The position numbers were made by a program, and so were the translations under genes. From Belnapia arida (GTDB taxonomy: Bacteria > Pseudomonadota > Alphaproteobacteria > Acetobacterales > Acetobacteraceae), in contig NZ_JAETWB010000017.1 in NCBI RefSeq assembly GCF_016773205.1, positions 1 through 64,000 of the forward strand: DNA of 64,000 bases, in the 5' to 3' direction. This document shows positions 52,979 to 62,900 of this stretch, piece after piece. The first letter of the stretch is position 1. The number at the start of each line of letters is the position of its first letter. The notes under the pieces are model-generated. The model had not been told where the DNA came from and did no database searches. It saw only the letters and a program-made list of their open reading frames with translations.

Positions 52979-55249
52979 ATGCGACGCAGCCTGGATTATC
53001 CGCTACGGCGAAAAGTACACTACTCTGTCCAACGCAGCACATCACAGACGCATGCGGTGCCGGACCCGGGACCGCATGCGGAAGAGAAGCCGGACCCGCC
53101 TGAAGCTGACAAAGACCAGTCTGCCCGAGTTGAGGCGGAAACGGCGAAAACAATTTTACCTCACTCGGAAGCGCTCGACGCCAACGTTGAGGCTCAGACG
53201 AGCAAGCCTGCATCGGCCGCCCCAAAAGAGGCAAAACCCAAGCCGACTGCCGAAATGATTGCGCTTTTCACAGATGCGGCACGCGAACGCAGACGGTCAA
53301 CAGAAGCTTGCGTCAAACTACGGATGGAAGTGGGCTTCCAATGGTGGGGCGGGTTCTTCGCAGAGAGCAAAACCTATTTCCGCCCCGAATTTTGCTACCG
53401 CGGATTGGTGTCCTCCGAGCACCCAATCCTGCAGCTGTTCGCATCCAAAGTACCTAAGGTTCGGCGTTTATACGTTGGAGACCATAAGGGTGAGGCGTAC
53501 CGCAGCGACAGCAAGCTGCTGGCACTCGACGCAGCTTACGTCGAAGACAACAAACGGGTCTGTGGCGTTCTCCGCATTGAGGTAGACGCTATCCTGGCGT
53601 GGGACGACATTGCTGACGCATGCCGGACGGCTGGCGTACCGCTCCCGAATTTGGTGGTTGGCTGGGAGGACAACGATGGGCGGGTCCACCATCCACACCT
53701 CTTCTGGTTGTTGCACGACAGCGTCCCGATGGAGGGTGAGCGATGCGCTCGGTTCAGCGCTCTCTACCGAGGCGTCCTCCGCGGTCTCACCAAAGCCCTG
53801 CTGCCGCTCGGTGCCGACCCTGGCGGCCTCCTGAATAGCCACAGGCACAAAAACCCTCTCAGCCCGATGTGGCAGCGGCGCATCTTGGCAGAGCAGCCCT
53901 ATGACCTCGGCGTGTTGCGTCAGCACGTCGACATCAACGTCCGCATGGACGCGCTGCGGGAGTTGGCCGCTGCGCAGCAGCGCAGTCCGACGCTCTCACC
54001 GGAACATCCCGACCCACTCATCGCCGCCGGGTCAAATCGCTTGTTTGCGCATCTGACATCTTGGGCGCGGCAAGAGGTTTGGCCGCACAAGGCTGCCGGT
54101 CGTGACGAGCAAGAGTTCAGCGCCAGAGTGGCAGCGGAGGCCATGCGCCTCGCTGACAGCCTAAGCGGCGATGGCCGACGTGCTGAGAAGAAGGCTTTGG
54201 TGACTGCCGCCAAAGTCGCTCGGTGGACTTGGCACGTCTATAAGGCTCGCGCTCCGAAACCGGTTACGTCCAACCCGGTTGACTTGGCGGAACGCCATGG
54301 CGCTGGTGGCCGGATGACAGCCGAATCCCGCAAAGCACGCTCTGAGGGTTTGATTGTCGCGGCCGCCACCCGTTTGGCAAAGGAACTTGGCCGGACGCCG
54401 ACCCAGGCCGCAGTGCTGGCAGCCGTCCAAAACGAGGGTATCGTCAGCGAACGGACTGTCCGGCGCCACTGGGATGCGGTTCGCTCGGCGATGGCCAATG
54501 GGGCCGAAAGCGAGCCCGCAAACAACCGGACAGACGCTGTCCCCCATGTAAAAAAGGGCCACCTCAATTCGGCGGAAACGGAAAACCCTTCGCTTGCTTC
54601 CCTGCTCCCGGTAACCCACGACCTGGAGATGGTACCCACCCCCTGCCGTGAGGCTACCGCTGTACAGGTAGAACTTCCCGCACTGGCCATGGCAGACGTG
54701 GTAACCCACTCAGAGCCGGTGGTACCCGATATCCGGGAGAGGATTCCGCTTGGCGCCGCCGTGGCTGTGGTGGACCCCTCGAGCATGGTACCCAGCCCAT
54801 TCCCCGCAGTAGCCTCTGTCGGCGCGAACCCTTCCGTGCTTGCCATAGCAGACTCCCCCGACGTGGTACCGCCCAAAGCTCCTGTGACATCCGGGGTTCG
54901 AACAGAAATTCTCTATGGCGCTTCCATGGTGGATTCTACCAGCGTGGCGACGTCTTTGTGCTCTACGACATCCGATGTCCGGGCAGGGATTTCCTCCGGC
55001 CCGGACATGGTGAACTCCTTGAGCGTGGTACCCGACCCACGTCCTGCGGTGTCCCAGATGCGGGTAGAGACTCTCGCCGTGGCTGCCGAGATGGAGTCGT
55101 CGGCAGTGGTATTTGCCTGTCGCCCGGCGCTGCCTAATCCCTCAAAAGAGCATTGCTTGCTCCCCGTGGGAGACCGACGGGATATGGTAAACCACTCCTG
55201 CCTAACGGAAGTCCCGGGTTGGGAAGAGATGTTTCCAATTCCGTGGTAG
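52979..55249 (+). CDS. Plasmid-type replication initiator (Replicase/primase family)
   Basis: 756 residues. After an acidic Pro/Ala-rich leader, the core from about residue 95 shows RVHHPHLFWLLHDSVP and GGLLNSHRHKNPLSPMWQRR, matching ColE2-type Rep (PF03090-like). A PriCT-like helix (KVARWTWHVYKA) and an HTH segment (LGRTPTQAAVLAAV, SERTVRRHW) follow. Residues about 545-750 consist of degenerate 27-residue tandem repeats. Such proteins prime and initiate plasmid replication. The true start may be later than the ATG used here. Its presence implies a plasmid, or an integrated plasmid, behind the arsenic island. Confidence 0.72.
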   Translation: MRRSLDYPLRRKVHYSVQRSTSQTHAVPDPGPHAEEKPDPPEADKDQSARVEAETAKTILPHSEALDANVEAQTSKPASAAPKEAKPKPTAEMIALFTDAARERRRSTEACVKLRMEVGFQWWGGFFAESKTYFRPEFCYRGLVSSEHPILQLFASKVPKVRRLYVGDHKGEAYRSDSKLLALDAAYVEDNKRVCGVLRIEVDAILAWDDIADACRTAGVPLPNLVVGWEDNDGRVHHPHLFWLLHDSVPMEGERCARFSALYRGVLRGLTKALLPLGADPGGLLNSHRHKNPLSPMWQRRILAEQPYDLGVLRQHVDINVRMDALRELAAAQQRSPTLSPEHPDPLIAAGSNRLFAHLTSWARQEVWPHKAAGRDEQEFSARVAAEAMRLADSLSGDGRRAEKKALVTAAKVARWTWHVYKARAPKPVTSNPVDLAERHGAGGRMTAESRKARSEGLIVAAATRLAKELGRTPTQAAVLAAVQNEGIVSERTVRRHWDAVRSAMANGAESEPANNRTDAVPHVKKGHLNSAETENPSLASLLPVTHDLEMVPTPCREATAVQVELPALAMADVVTHSEPVVPDIRERIPLGAAVAVVDPSSMVPSPFPAVASVGANPSVLAIADSPDVVPPKAPVTSGVRTEILYGASMVDSTSVATSLCSTTSDVRAGISSGPDMVNSLSVVPDPRPAVSQMRVETLAVAAEMESSAVVFACRPALPNPSKEHCLLPVGDRRDMVNHSCLTEVPGWEEMFPIPW

Positions 55250-55251
55250 AC
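54629..55251 (+). repeat. Degenerate ~80-bp tandem repeats with TGGTACC motif in the rep gene
   Basis: The motif TGGTACC occurs exactly five times (starting about 54630, 54720, 54786, 54864 and 55026), and near copies (TGGTAAC, TGGTATT, TGGTAAA, TGGTAGA, TGGTGGA) fill most gaps. Main copies are about 78-83 bp apart. At protein level this is a 27-residue repeat of the form MVDS-x-SVVP-x-P-x-PAVS. GGTACC is self-complementary. The array could be an iteron-like binding site inside the coding region or simply a protein repeat. Confidence 0.75.
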
Positions 55252-55421
55252 TCTCGTGGCGCTGCTCTAACTCGCGACCGAGAAGCTTCTGACCGAGGCA
55301 CGCGAGGTCAGGGGGATATGTCGCTCATGTCCGTCGCATTCGTCAGCTCCTGGGCCTCATTTACCTCGACGAGCGCCTGTGGGCCCGGGCGGCGGTCCCG
55401 CCCCGTTCAGCCGAGAGGGCC

Positions 55422-55793
55422 TCAGGCCCGGGACACCGACCCTGCGGTGTCCATCAGAATGTCGATGATGGCGTCGTGCCCGCCTTTGATGACGTCGCCC
55501 GGAGCGCCCTGGTCGAAGCCGGATTCTGCCACGTCCTACGGCGCACCGACGACGCCGACGCTCACCATCAGGAGGACCAGCGCGAGGCGGTGGCCACGCT
55601 TCCCATCGAGCGTCTGGCCGAACACGAACAGTGTCAGCCAGAGCGTCAGGGCAAGGATGCTGCATGCGTGCAGGACACGGTCGAACTACCAGAACTTCTG
55701 CTCCAGGTCGAACACGTTGCCCGTGGCGTTCGTCATACCCAGAACGGTGAGCAGCGCCCAGGCGATTGCTCGGCTCCAGGAAGTCGGCTGCAT
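55422..55793 (-). pseudogene. Decayed small membrane protein with two in-frame stops
   Basis: Translating from the ATG at 55793 gives a membrane-like protein (SWSRAIAWALLTVLGMTNAT, then LALTLWLTLFVFGQTLDG and ending near IIDILMDTAGSVSRA) of 124 codons. It is broken by TAG at codons 36 (55686-55688) and 86 (55536-55538), both where aromatic residues, probably Trp, would fit. The pattern FDRVLHA... resembles YjdF/DUF2238-type membrane proteins. It follows the CDF gene by 11 bp and was probably its operon partner. Confidence 0.6.
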
Positions 55794-55804
55794 GGTCCCC
55801 CGCA

Positions 55805-56743
55805 TCAGACCACGTGGTCCGGCCGCAGCCCGCAAGCCTGTGCCGTCTCGGGCGTCTCCAGCTGCACCGTGGGGTGGGCAATCCCGAACCGCTCCCGGCA
55901 CCCGGACTGCACGCGCAGGAGCAGCTCGCGGTCTGCCCGCGCGTCGTCTCGAACGAGATGCACCGTCAGCGCCGTCTCGGTCGTTCCCATGGCCCAGATG
56001 TGCATGTCGTGCACCTCGGTCACGCCGGGCATGCTGGCGAGCCATGCCTTGACCTCGTCCGGGGCGATGCCCGCCGGGACGGCGCCCATCGCCAGGTTCA
56101 CAGAGTCCCGCGGCAGGCCCCAGGTCCCAACCAGGATTACCGCGCCGATGGCGAGGCTGACCGCCGGGTCCAGCCATAGCCAGCCGGTCCAACGGATAAT
56201 CAGCGCGGCAACGATGACGCCGATCGTCACCCCAGCATCCGCCGCCATGTGGAGGTACGCGCCCCGGACGTTGATGTCGCCCTTGCGGCCTGCGGCGAAG
56301 AGCCACGCCGTCCCGGCGTTGACAGCCACCCCGACCGCCGCCACCCAGAGCACCGTCCCGTTGGCCACCGGCTCGGGTTCGGCGAGGCGCCGGACCGCCT
56401 CCCAGCCAATGGCACCGACCGCGACCAGCAGGAGGACCGCGTTGACCAGCGCTGCCAAGGTGGAGCTCGCCTTCCAGCCGTAGGTGCGGCGCCGCGTCGG
56501 GCCCCGCTTGGACAGCAGCGTCGCCCCCCAGGGCAAGCAGCAGGCCGAGCACGTCCGAGAGGTTGTGCCCGGCGTCCGCCAGCAAGGCCAGCGAGCCGGA
56601 CAGGATGCCGAACACGCCCTCCAGGACCACGTAGATCGAGTTCAGGGCGATGCCGATTAGGAAGGCCCGCCCGAAGTCCGCGTGCGAGTGCCGGGGCCGT
56701 GCGCGAGGGAGTGCCCGCCGTCGTGGTCGTGGTCATGCCGCAT
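55805..56743 (-). pseudogene. Cation diffusion facilitator (Zn/Co/Cd exporter), frameshifted twice
   Basis: The N-terminus MRHDHDHDGGHSLAHGPG is the His-rich cytoplasmic start of ZitB/CzcD-like CDF proteins. After a shift near 56690-56698 the frame continues HSHADFGRAFLIGIALNSIY and LLADAGHNLSDVLGLLLAL (metal site HNLSD). After a second shift in a 6-G run (56524-56529 on the plus strand) it continues GATLLSKRGPTRRRTYGWKA to the usual end, with HMAADAG as the second metal site and VHDMHIWAMGTTETALTVH. Both shifts are single-base and in G/C runs, so sequencing error is possible. If real, the exporter is inactive. Confidence 0.85.
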
Positions 56744-56985
56744 GTCGAGTTCCCCTGTGCCCTGCCCTGTAAACGCCCGGCCCGGCGCTGCTCTTTGTCG
56801 GCGTGGAGGGCACGAGCGGCCGCGGGCCCGGAGACGGCTGACCGGGCGCATGCCAGCGGCGCCCGAGACTGACCGGCGCGGAGCTGGCGCCGCGGAGGAT
56901 TGCCCAGATTAGGCCCTCCTCCCGACATGCGCTCGACACACCCCCCGTGCACTTGGAGCGTGCCAGAGTCGGAGAAACAGCCGTC

Positions 56986-57264
56986 ATGCGCCGGGTCACC
57001 ACGATTGCCGCATTGGTTCTGCTCGCCTTGGGGCCAGCCTGCGCCCAGCCATACTACGGCGGCGCGCCCGTCTACCCGGGCTATGGACCGGCCCCATACG
57101 CGGCCGCTCCGCGATACTGGGGCGGCGGCGGGCACCATCATCACTACGTGCCGCAGCGCCACCATCACCATCACGCGCCGCCGCATCACCACGGTGGTCA
57201 CCACCATGGTGGTGGGCACCGCCATGGCGGCGGACATCACCACGGTGGCCATCACGGCCGTTAA
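56986..57264 (+). CDS. Secreted His/Gly-rich small protein
   Basis: 92 residues. The signal peptide RRVTTIAALVLLALGPACA is followed by a Tyr/Pro/Gly region and then a tail in which more than half of the residues are His or Gly (HHHHYVPQRHHHHH..., GGHHHGGGHRHGGGHHHGG). It probably chelates Zn, Co, Ni or Cu in the periplasm. It sits divergent from the CDF gene and near czc genes. An upstream in-frame start at 56947 adds 13 residues without signal character. Confidence 0.7.
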   Translation: MRRVTTIAALVLLALGPACAQPYYGGAPVYPGYGPAPYAAAPRYWGGGGHHHHYVPQRHHHHHAPPHHHGGHHHGGGHRHGGGHHHGGHHGR

Positions 57265-57396
57265 GCAGCGGCTTCATGCCCGGCCACGCCTTGCAACAAA
57301 TGGATGCACCGCCGTGCACCCCCGTGACATGGCGGCCCGACATCGTCGCCTGTCACGGCTGCCACCTCCTGGCAGCCAGCACAGGAGAACACACGG

Positions 57397-57768
57397 ATGA
57401 AGCTTCGCAACGCTCTGGCTGCCGCCCTGCTACTGACCGCGACAGGCGCCCTGCCCGCCCTGGCGGACGATGACGCCGGTCGTCCACGGATCCTGGCCCA
57501 GGCCGCCAGCCAGCGGGACCGGGCGCCCCACTTCGATCCGACGCGTGGGGACGGCCCGCAGCCGCACAACCCGAGCGCCACGTCGAACCACTCTGGCGGC
57601 GCGGCCGCGCATTTCGACGCCCCCAGAGGCGACGGCCCGCAGCCGCACCGCCCGGACGGCGTCGCCACCCAGTCGCCCAGCGGCGCACCCGCCCACTTCG
57701 ACGCGACCCAGGGCGGCGGCCAACAGCCGCATGCCCCCGGCCGTGGCGCGCCCCAGCCGGGGCGCTGA
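57397..57768 (+). CDS. Secreted protein with three ~28-residue HFD/QPH repeats
   Basis: 123 residues. Signal peptide KLRNALAAALLLTATGALPA, cleaved near ALA-DDD. The mature part has three repeats with HFD...GDGPQPH: PHFDPTRGDGPQPHNP, AHFDAPRGDGPQPHRP and AHFDATQGGGQQPHAP. Each unit offers two His and an Asp, suggesting loose periplasmic metal binding. CAGGAGA precedes the ATG. It is co-directional with the His-rich gene 132 bp upstream and faces the kinase gene. Confidence 0.65.
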   Translation: MKLRNALAAALLLTATGALPALADDDAGRPRILAQAASQRDRAPHFDPTRGDGPQPHNPSATSNHSGGAAAHFDAPRGDGPQPHRPDGVATQSPSGAPAHFDATQGGGQQPHAPGRGAPQPGR

Positions 57769-57826
57769 GCGCCACCTCCCGCCGGGTACCCGCCTGCCGT
57801 TACTAGATGCCAGGGATTGACCGCGG

Positions 57827-59185
57827 CTAGGCAGGCGTGACCGCCGACGTTGGTGGAGACAATGGCAGCTTGAGGACGGCGATCGTGCCCCCTCCCGGAG
57901 CGCTGGCGAGTTCCAGCGCTCCCCCGTGGGCCTCGGCGATCGCCTTGGCGGTCGGTAGGCCGAGGCCGCTGCCGCCGCCCGCCGCGCGCGCCCGATCGCC
58001 GCGGAAGAATGGCTCGAAAACCCGGGCCAGATCCTCCGGCGGCACGCCGGGACCGCGGTCTCCGACCCGCACCTCGACGCCGCCCTCCCTCACCGTCACC
58101 TCGACCCAGGGGTTGGCGCCGTACTTGACCGCGTTCTCGACGAGGTTGCGAAGGACGCGCTTCAGCGCCACCGGCCGCGCCAGCACCGTGGCCTCGTTGA
58201 GGTGCCGCTCCTCCACATCGGTGCCGGTTTCGGCGAACTCGTCCACCACCACCTGCACCAGGTCCGTGACCGAAACCGGAACGGCGGGTTCACCGCCGCC
58301 GTCCGCGCCACGCAGGTAGGCGAGAACGTAGCCGACCATGCCCTCCATCTCTGCAAGGTCGCGCTGCACCGTCCGGCGGAGGGCGGGGTCCGGCAATTCG
58401 TCGGCGCGCAGTTTCAGCCGCGCGAGCGGCGACATCAGGTCGTGCGAGAGCGCCCCGAGGGCGAGCGAGCGCTGGCGCAGCAGGTCGCGGACCCGATGCA
58501 AGGCTCCGTCGAGCGCTTCCGCGACATCACGCACCTCCCGCGGCCCTCCCACCTGTGGCAGCGGCGCGTCACCGTCGGGCTGCAAATGCCGGACCGTGCG
58601 CGCCAGCTTGGCCAGCGGCGCCGCCGAGACACGCGAGGCCAAGGCTACGCAGAGCAGCAGCGCGACGGCGACCGCGCCGACGGCAACCCGGAATGCCGTG
58701 TCGTCCGCGGCGATCAACGACACGGCCAGGACACGCGCGTTCACCCAGGAGCCGTCCGCGAGTCGTACGCTGACAGCCACGTCCTGAAGGGCGCCGTGCT
58801 CGGCGTCGGACAGGCCAGCGGCGATACGGATCTCCCGCGTCACCTCGGCCAGGCGGCCGACATGGGCCAGGTCCGATGCCGCCCTGGCGCGGTCCGACGG
58901 CAGGTCCGGCGCATCGCCCCAGGAAAGGGCGAGATCGGAGCCGGAAAGGACTTGGGCGAGGCGCTTGCGGTCGGGAACCGCAGCCGCCGCAACGGCGTCG
59001 ACCGCCCCGGCTATGCGGTGGGCCGCGACCTCGGCGGCACCCCGTTCGGCCGCCTGCCGCAGGAGGGCCGCGTGCACGATAAGGCTCACCAACAGCAGGA
59101 CCACGAGGGCGAACACGCCGGGAGCGAGGATACGGACAAGGAGCGTGTCCGGCGGCCAGCGCCGCCGTGCGGCGGTCATCGCCAT
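57827..59185 (-). CDS. Sensor histidine kinase of the czc operon
   Basis: 452 residues. Helix 1 (LAPGVFALVVLLLVSLIVHA) and helix 2 (FRVAVGAVAVALLLCVALAS) flank a periplasmic domain. HAMP follows, then the H-box LGALSHDLMSPLARLKLR (H248), N-box LRNLVENAVKYG and G-boxes VGDRGPGVPPEDLARVFEPF and GGSGLGLPTAKAIA. It probably senses Zn/Co/Cd in the periplasm and phosphorylates the upstream response regulator. It overlaps that gene by 10 bp. Confidence 0.92.
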   Translation of the reverse strand: MAMTAARRRWPPDTLLVRILAPGVFALVVLLLVSLIVHAALLRQAAERGAAEVAAHRIAGAVDAVAAAAVPDRKRLAQVLSGSDLALSWGDAPDLPSDRARAASDLAHVGRLAEVTREIRIAAGLSDAEHGALQDVAVSVRLADGSWVNARVLAVSLIAADDTAFRVAVGAVAVALLLCVALASRVSAAPLAKLARTVRHLQPDGDAPLPQVGGPREVRDVAEALDGALHRVRDLLRQRSLALGALSHDLMSPLARLKLRADELPDPALRRTVQRDLAEMEGMVGYVLAYLRGADGGGEPAVPVSVTDLVQVVVDEFAETGTDVEERHLNEATVLARPVALKRVLRNLVENAVKYGANPWVEVTVREGGVEVRVGDRGPGVPPEDLARVFEPFFRGDRARAAGGGSGLGLPTAKAIAEAHGGALELASAPGGGTIAVLKLPLSPPTSAVTPA

Positions 59186-59930
59186 TCCACGTCGCAGGCA
59201 AGCATGTACCCGGCACCGCGAAGGGTTTTGATCACCCCGGCCGCCTCGTCCTGTCGACCGCCGAGCTTGCCGCGCAGGCGGCTGACCTGGGCGTCGACCG
59301 AACGGCCAAGTCCACCGAAGGCGCGCCCGCGCGCCAGGTCGAGCAGCTGGTCACGGGAGAGCACGCGCTGCGGCCGCTCGACGAAGGCGAGCAGCAGGTC
59401 GTACTCGCCGCTGGTCAATTCGACCCGTCCACCGCCCGGCGAGGTGAGCTCGCGCCGCCGCGTGTCGAGCGTCCAGCCGCCGAAGGCGGCGCGGTCCCGA
59501 GCGCCGGTCTCGGTGGACGCCCAGTCGCCATCCCGGCGCCGCAGCACGGCGCGGATGCGGGCGACGAGCTCGCGCGGGTCGGGCGGTTTTACGACGTAGT
59601 CGTCGGCGCCGAGCTCGAGTCCCACGACGCGGTCGGGCGCCTCGCCGAGTGCGGTCAGCAGGATGATCGGAAGCCGCCCCGCGCCCGGATGTCGCGGCAG
59701 AGCTCGAAACCCGAGCGGCCGGGAAGCATGACGTCCAAGAGGACCAGGTCCACACCGGCCACATCCGCCAGCACCTCGGCCATCTCGACGCCGTTGCGCG
59801 CGCCGGTCGCCCGGAAGCCACTCCGGCGCAACAGGGACAGCAGCAGCGGCCGCAGCTCCCCGTCGTCCTCGACGACAAGGATGTGGCGGCCCTCTCCCGA
59901 GAGGACCGGCGCCGGGTCGGCCGTGGTCAT
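59176..59930 (-). pseudogene. OmpR-family response regulator, one frameshift
   Basis: The receiver begins HILVVEDDGELRPLLLSLLR, with the phospho-Asp in LVLLDVMLPGRSGFELCRD. The frame breaks at a G-run (59677-59680 on the plus strand) and resumes in another frame as RLPIILLTALGEAPDRVVGL, then LGADDYVVKPPDPRELVARI and a winged-helix DNA-binding domain (SGEYDLLLAFVERPQRVLSR; VDAQVSRLRGKLG). One extra G would restore a full protein of about 251 residues, so this may be a sequencing error. It lies 16 bp after czcA and is probably its regulator. Confidence 0.88.
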
Positions 59931-59946
59931 GCCCGCGTCCCCTCGC

Positions 59947-62900
59947 TTATCTGGCCGGGGCGGGACGGCCCGCCCGCGCGGCGACCTCGGGTTCCGGCAC
60001 GGGCCGTAGCCCCGCATCCTCCGGCGGCGCATCGGCGCTGCCGAACCGGGCGTAGAGGGCGGGGAGCACCATCAGGGTGAGCAAGGTCGCGGTAATCAGG
60101 CCACCGATGACCACCGTGGCGATCGGCTTCTGGACCTCGGCGCCCGCCCCGGTGGCAATCGCCATCGGCACGAAGCCGAGCGAGGCGACGAGCGCGGTCA
60201 TCGCCACCGGCCGCAGCCGGTCCATCGCCCCCTGCCGGATGGCCTCGTCCCGGCCCAGCCCCTCGCCGCGCAGCTGCTTGATGTGGTTCAGCATGACCAG
60301 GCCATTCAGCACCGCCACGCCCGAGAGCGCGATGAAGCCGACCGCCGCTGAGACCGACAGCGGCATGCCACGCAACCAGAGCAAGGCGATGCCGCCGGTC
60401 AGCGCCAGGGGCACCGCGCTGAACACCAGCAGGGCGTCGCGCGGCGATCCGAGCGCCGTGTAGAGCAGCAGGAAAACCAGGAAGAAGACCCCGGGCACCA
60501 CCACCATCAGCCGGGTGCGCGCCGCATCCAGGTTCTCGAACTGCCCGCCCCAGGTGACGAAGTAGCCGGGCGGCGGCCGGACCTCACGCTCCACCCGCGC
60601 CTGCGCCTCGGCCACCACGGAGGCGATGTCGCGCCCGCGGACGTTGGCGGTGACCACGACGCGGCGCCTGCCGTTCTCGCGGCTGACCTGGTTCGGACCC
60701 TCGGTCAGGCGGAAGGAGGCGAGGCTGCGGAGCGGCACCGTGGCGGCACCACCCGCGCGGGTCTCCCCGGGCAGGGCCACCGGCAGGTTACGCAGGGCCT
60801 CGAAGTCGGCGCGCACCGCCTCCGGCACCCGGACGACAATGGCAAAGCGGCGGTCACCCTCGAAAACCCATCCCGCCTCCCGCCCGCCGATGGCTGTGCC
60901 GATGACCTCCTGCACCGCGCTCAGGCTGAGCCCGCGCCGCGCGATCTCGCCCTTGTCAACGGTGATCTCGAGGAAGGGCAGCCCGGTCGCCTGCTCAACC
61001 CGAACGTCCTCGGCGCCCGCCACGCCGCGCAGGATGCCCGCGACTTGGTTGGCGGCCGCGAGCATCGGCCCGAACTCTTCGCCGAAAACCTTTACGGCGA
61101 GGTCGCCGCGTGTGCCCGCCAGCAGCTCGTTGAAACGCATCTGAATGGGCTGGGTGAATTCGTAGTTGTTGCCGGGCAGTTGTCCCACGGCCTCCTCGAT
61201 ACGCCGCACCAGCTCCTCCTTGGGCAGTGTCGGGTCGGGCCACTGGTCGCGCGGCTTCAGGATGATGAAGGCGTCCGAGACGTTGACCGGCATCGGGTCG
61301 GCCGCCACCTCCGCCGTGCCGGTTCTCGAGAAAACCACTGCGGCTTCGGGAAAGCGGGAGACCGCGTCCTCGACCCGGAGCTGCATCGCCTGCGACTGGG
61401 TCAGGGAGGTCGAGGGGATGCGCAGCGCGTGCATGGCGATGTTGCCCTCGTCGAGCTGCGGGATGAACTCCGAGCCGAGCCGGGCGCCGAGAAGAAGCGA
61501 GCCGACGAAGAGCAGCGCCGAGGCGCCGATGACCGGCAACGGGCGCCGCAGGGCCAAACGCAAGGTCGGGGCGTAGGCGCGCTTGAGGGCCAGCACCAGC
61601 CAGTTGTCCTTCTCCTGCACCTTGCCGGTCACGACCAGCGCCACCATTGCGGGGACGAAGGTCAGCGAGAGGACGAAGGCTACCGCCAGCGCGATGATGA
61701 CGGTCAACGCCATGGGCGCGAACATCTTGCCCTCGACGCCCTGAAAGGTGAGCAGCGGCACGTAAACCAGGATGATGATTCCTTGGCCGAACACCGATGG
61801 CCGGATCATCTCCCGGGCCGAGGCGGCCACCGTCCGGAGGCGCTCCTCCAGGGAAAGGGCGCGCCCGAGCGCGTGCTGCCGCCCCGCCAGGTGGCGCAGG
61901 CTGTTCTCGGCGATGATGACGGCGCCGTCCACGATGAGGCCAAAGTCGAGCGCGCCGAGGCTCATCAGGTTGGCGCTGATGCCGCCCTCCAGCATGCCGG
62001 TCGCGGTCAACAGCATGGTCACGGGGATGACGAGCGCGGTGACCACCGCCGCCCGCAGGTTGCCGAGCAGCAGGAACAGCACGACCACGACCAGCAGCGC
62101 GCCCTCGGCGAGGTTCTTGGCCACCGTGTGTATAGTGGCGTCGACTAGCTCAGTGCGGTTGAGAACGGTGCGCAGCTGGACGCCGGGCGGCAGGCTGCGG
62201 GCAATCTCCTTCACCTTGGCATCCACCGCCGCGGCGACCGTGCGGCTGTTCTCACCGATCAGCATCAGCGCGGTGCCGACCACCGCCTCCTTCCCGTCCG
62301 CGCTGGCGCTGCCGGTCCGCAACTCCCGCCCGACCTCGACCCGGGCGATGTCGCGCACCCGCAGCGGCACACCCTCGCGGGTCGCCACCACCACGTTGCC
62401 GATGTCGTCCAGGGTCTCCAGACGTCCGCCCGAGCGGACGACGTAGCCCTCGCCGCCACGCTCGAGGTAGCCTGCGCCGCGGCTGGCGTTGTTGCGCTCG
62501 AGTGCCTCCGCCACGTCGGCGAAGGACAGGCCGAGTCCGATCAGCCGGGCCGGGTCGGGCTGGACGTGGTACTGCTTCACGAACCCGCCGATGGCGTCCA
62601 CACCCGCCACGCCCGGCACGTTCCGGAGCTGCGGCCGGATGACCCAGTCCTGCAGGGTGCGAAGGTAGGCCGTTCGCTCTAGCTCCGTGGCGAGGCGCTG
62701 TCCTTCGGGAGTCAGATAGCTCCCGTCCGCCTGCCAACCCGGTCTGCCGTCGCGTACGGTGTCGCCCTCTTTCCGGGGCGCCCAGTCCACGGTCCACATG
62801 TAGACCTCACCGAGGCCGGTCGAGATCGGGCCCATGCGCGGCTCGGCGCCGGGCGGCAGCAGCTCACGCGCTTCGGTCAGCCGCTCCAGCACCTGCTGGC

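Noticed and set aside
52848-53258. 136-codon Arg-rich frame overlapping the rep start
   Set aside because: Out of frame with the rep gene, very basic and low in order; probably a shadow, though a frameshifted rep N-terminus cannot be fully excluded.
54600-55250. CRISPR array
   Set aside because: The repeats are degenerate, about 80 bp apart, preserve the rep reading frame and encode a 27-residue protein repeat; no cas genes are present.
61045-62148. 367-codon plus-strand open frame rich in His, Gln and Glu
   Set aside because: Antisense to czcA; the composition is a by-product of membrane codons read backwards.
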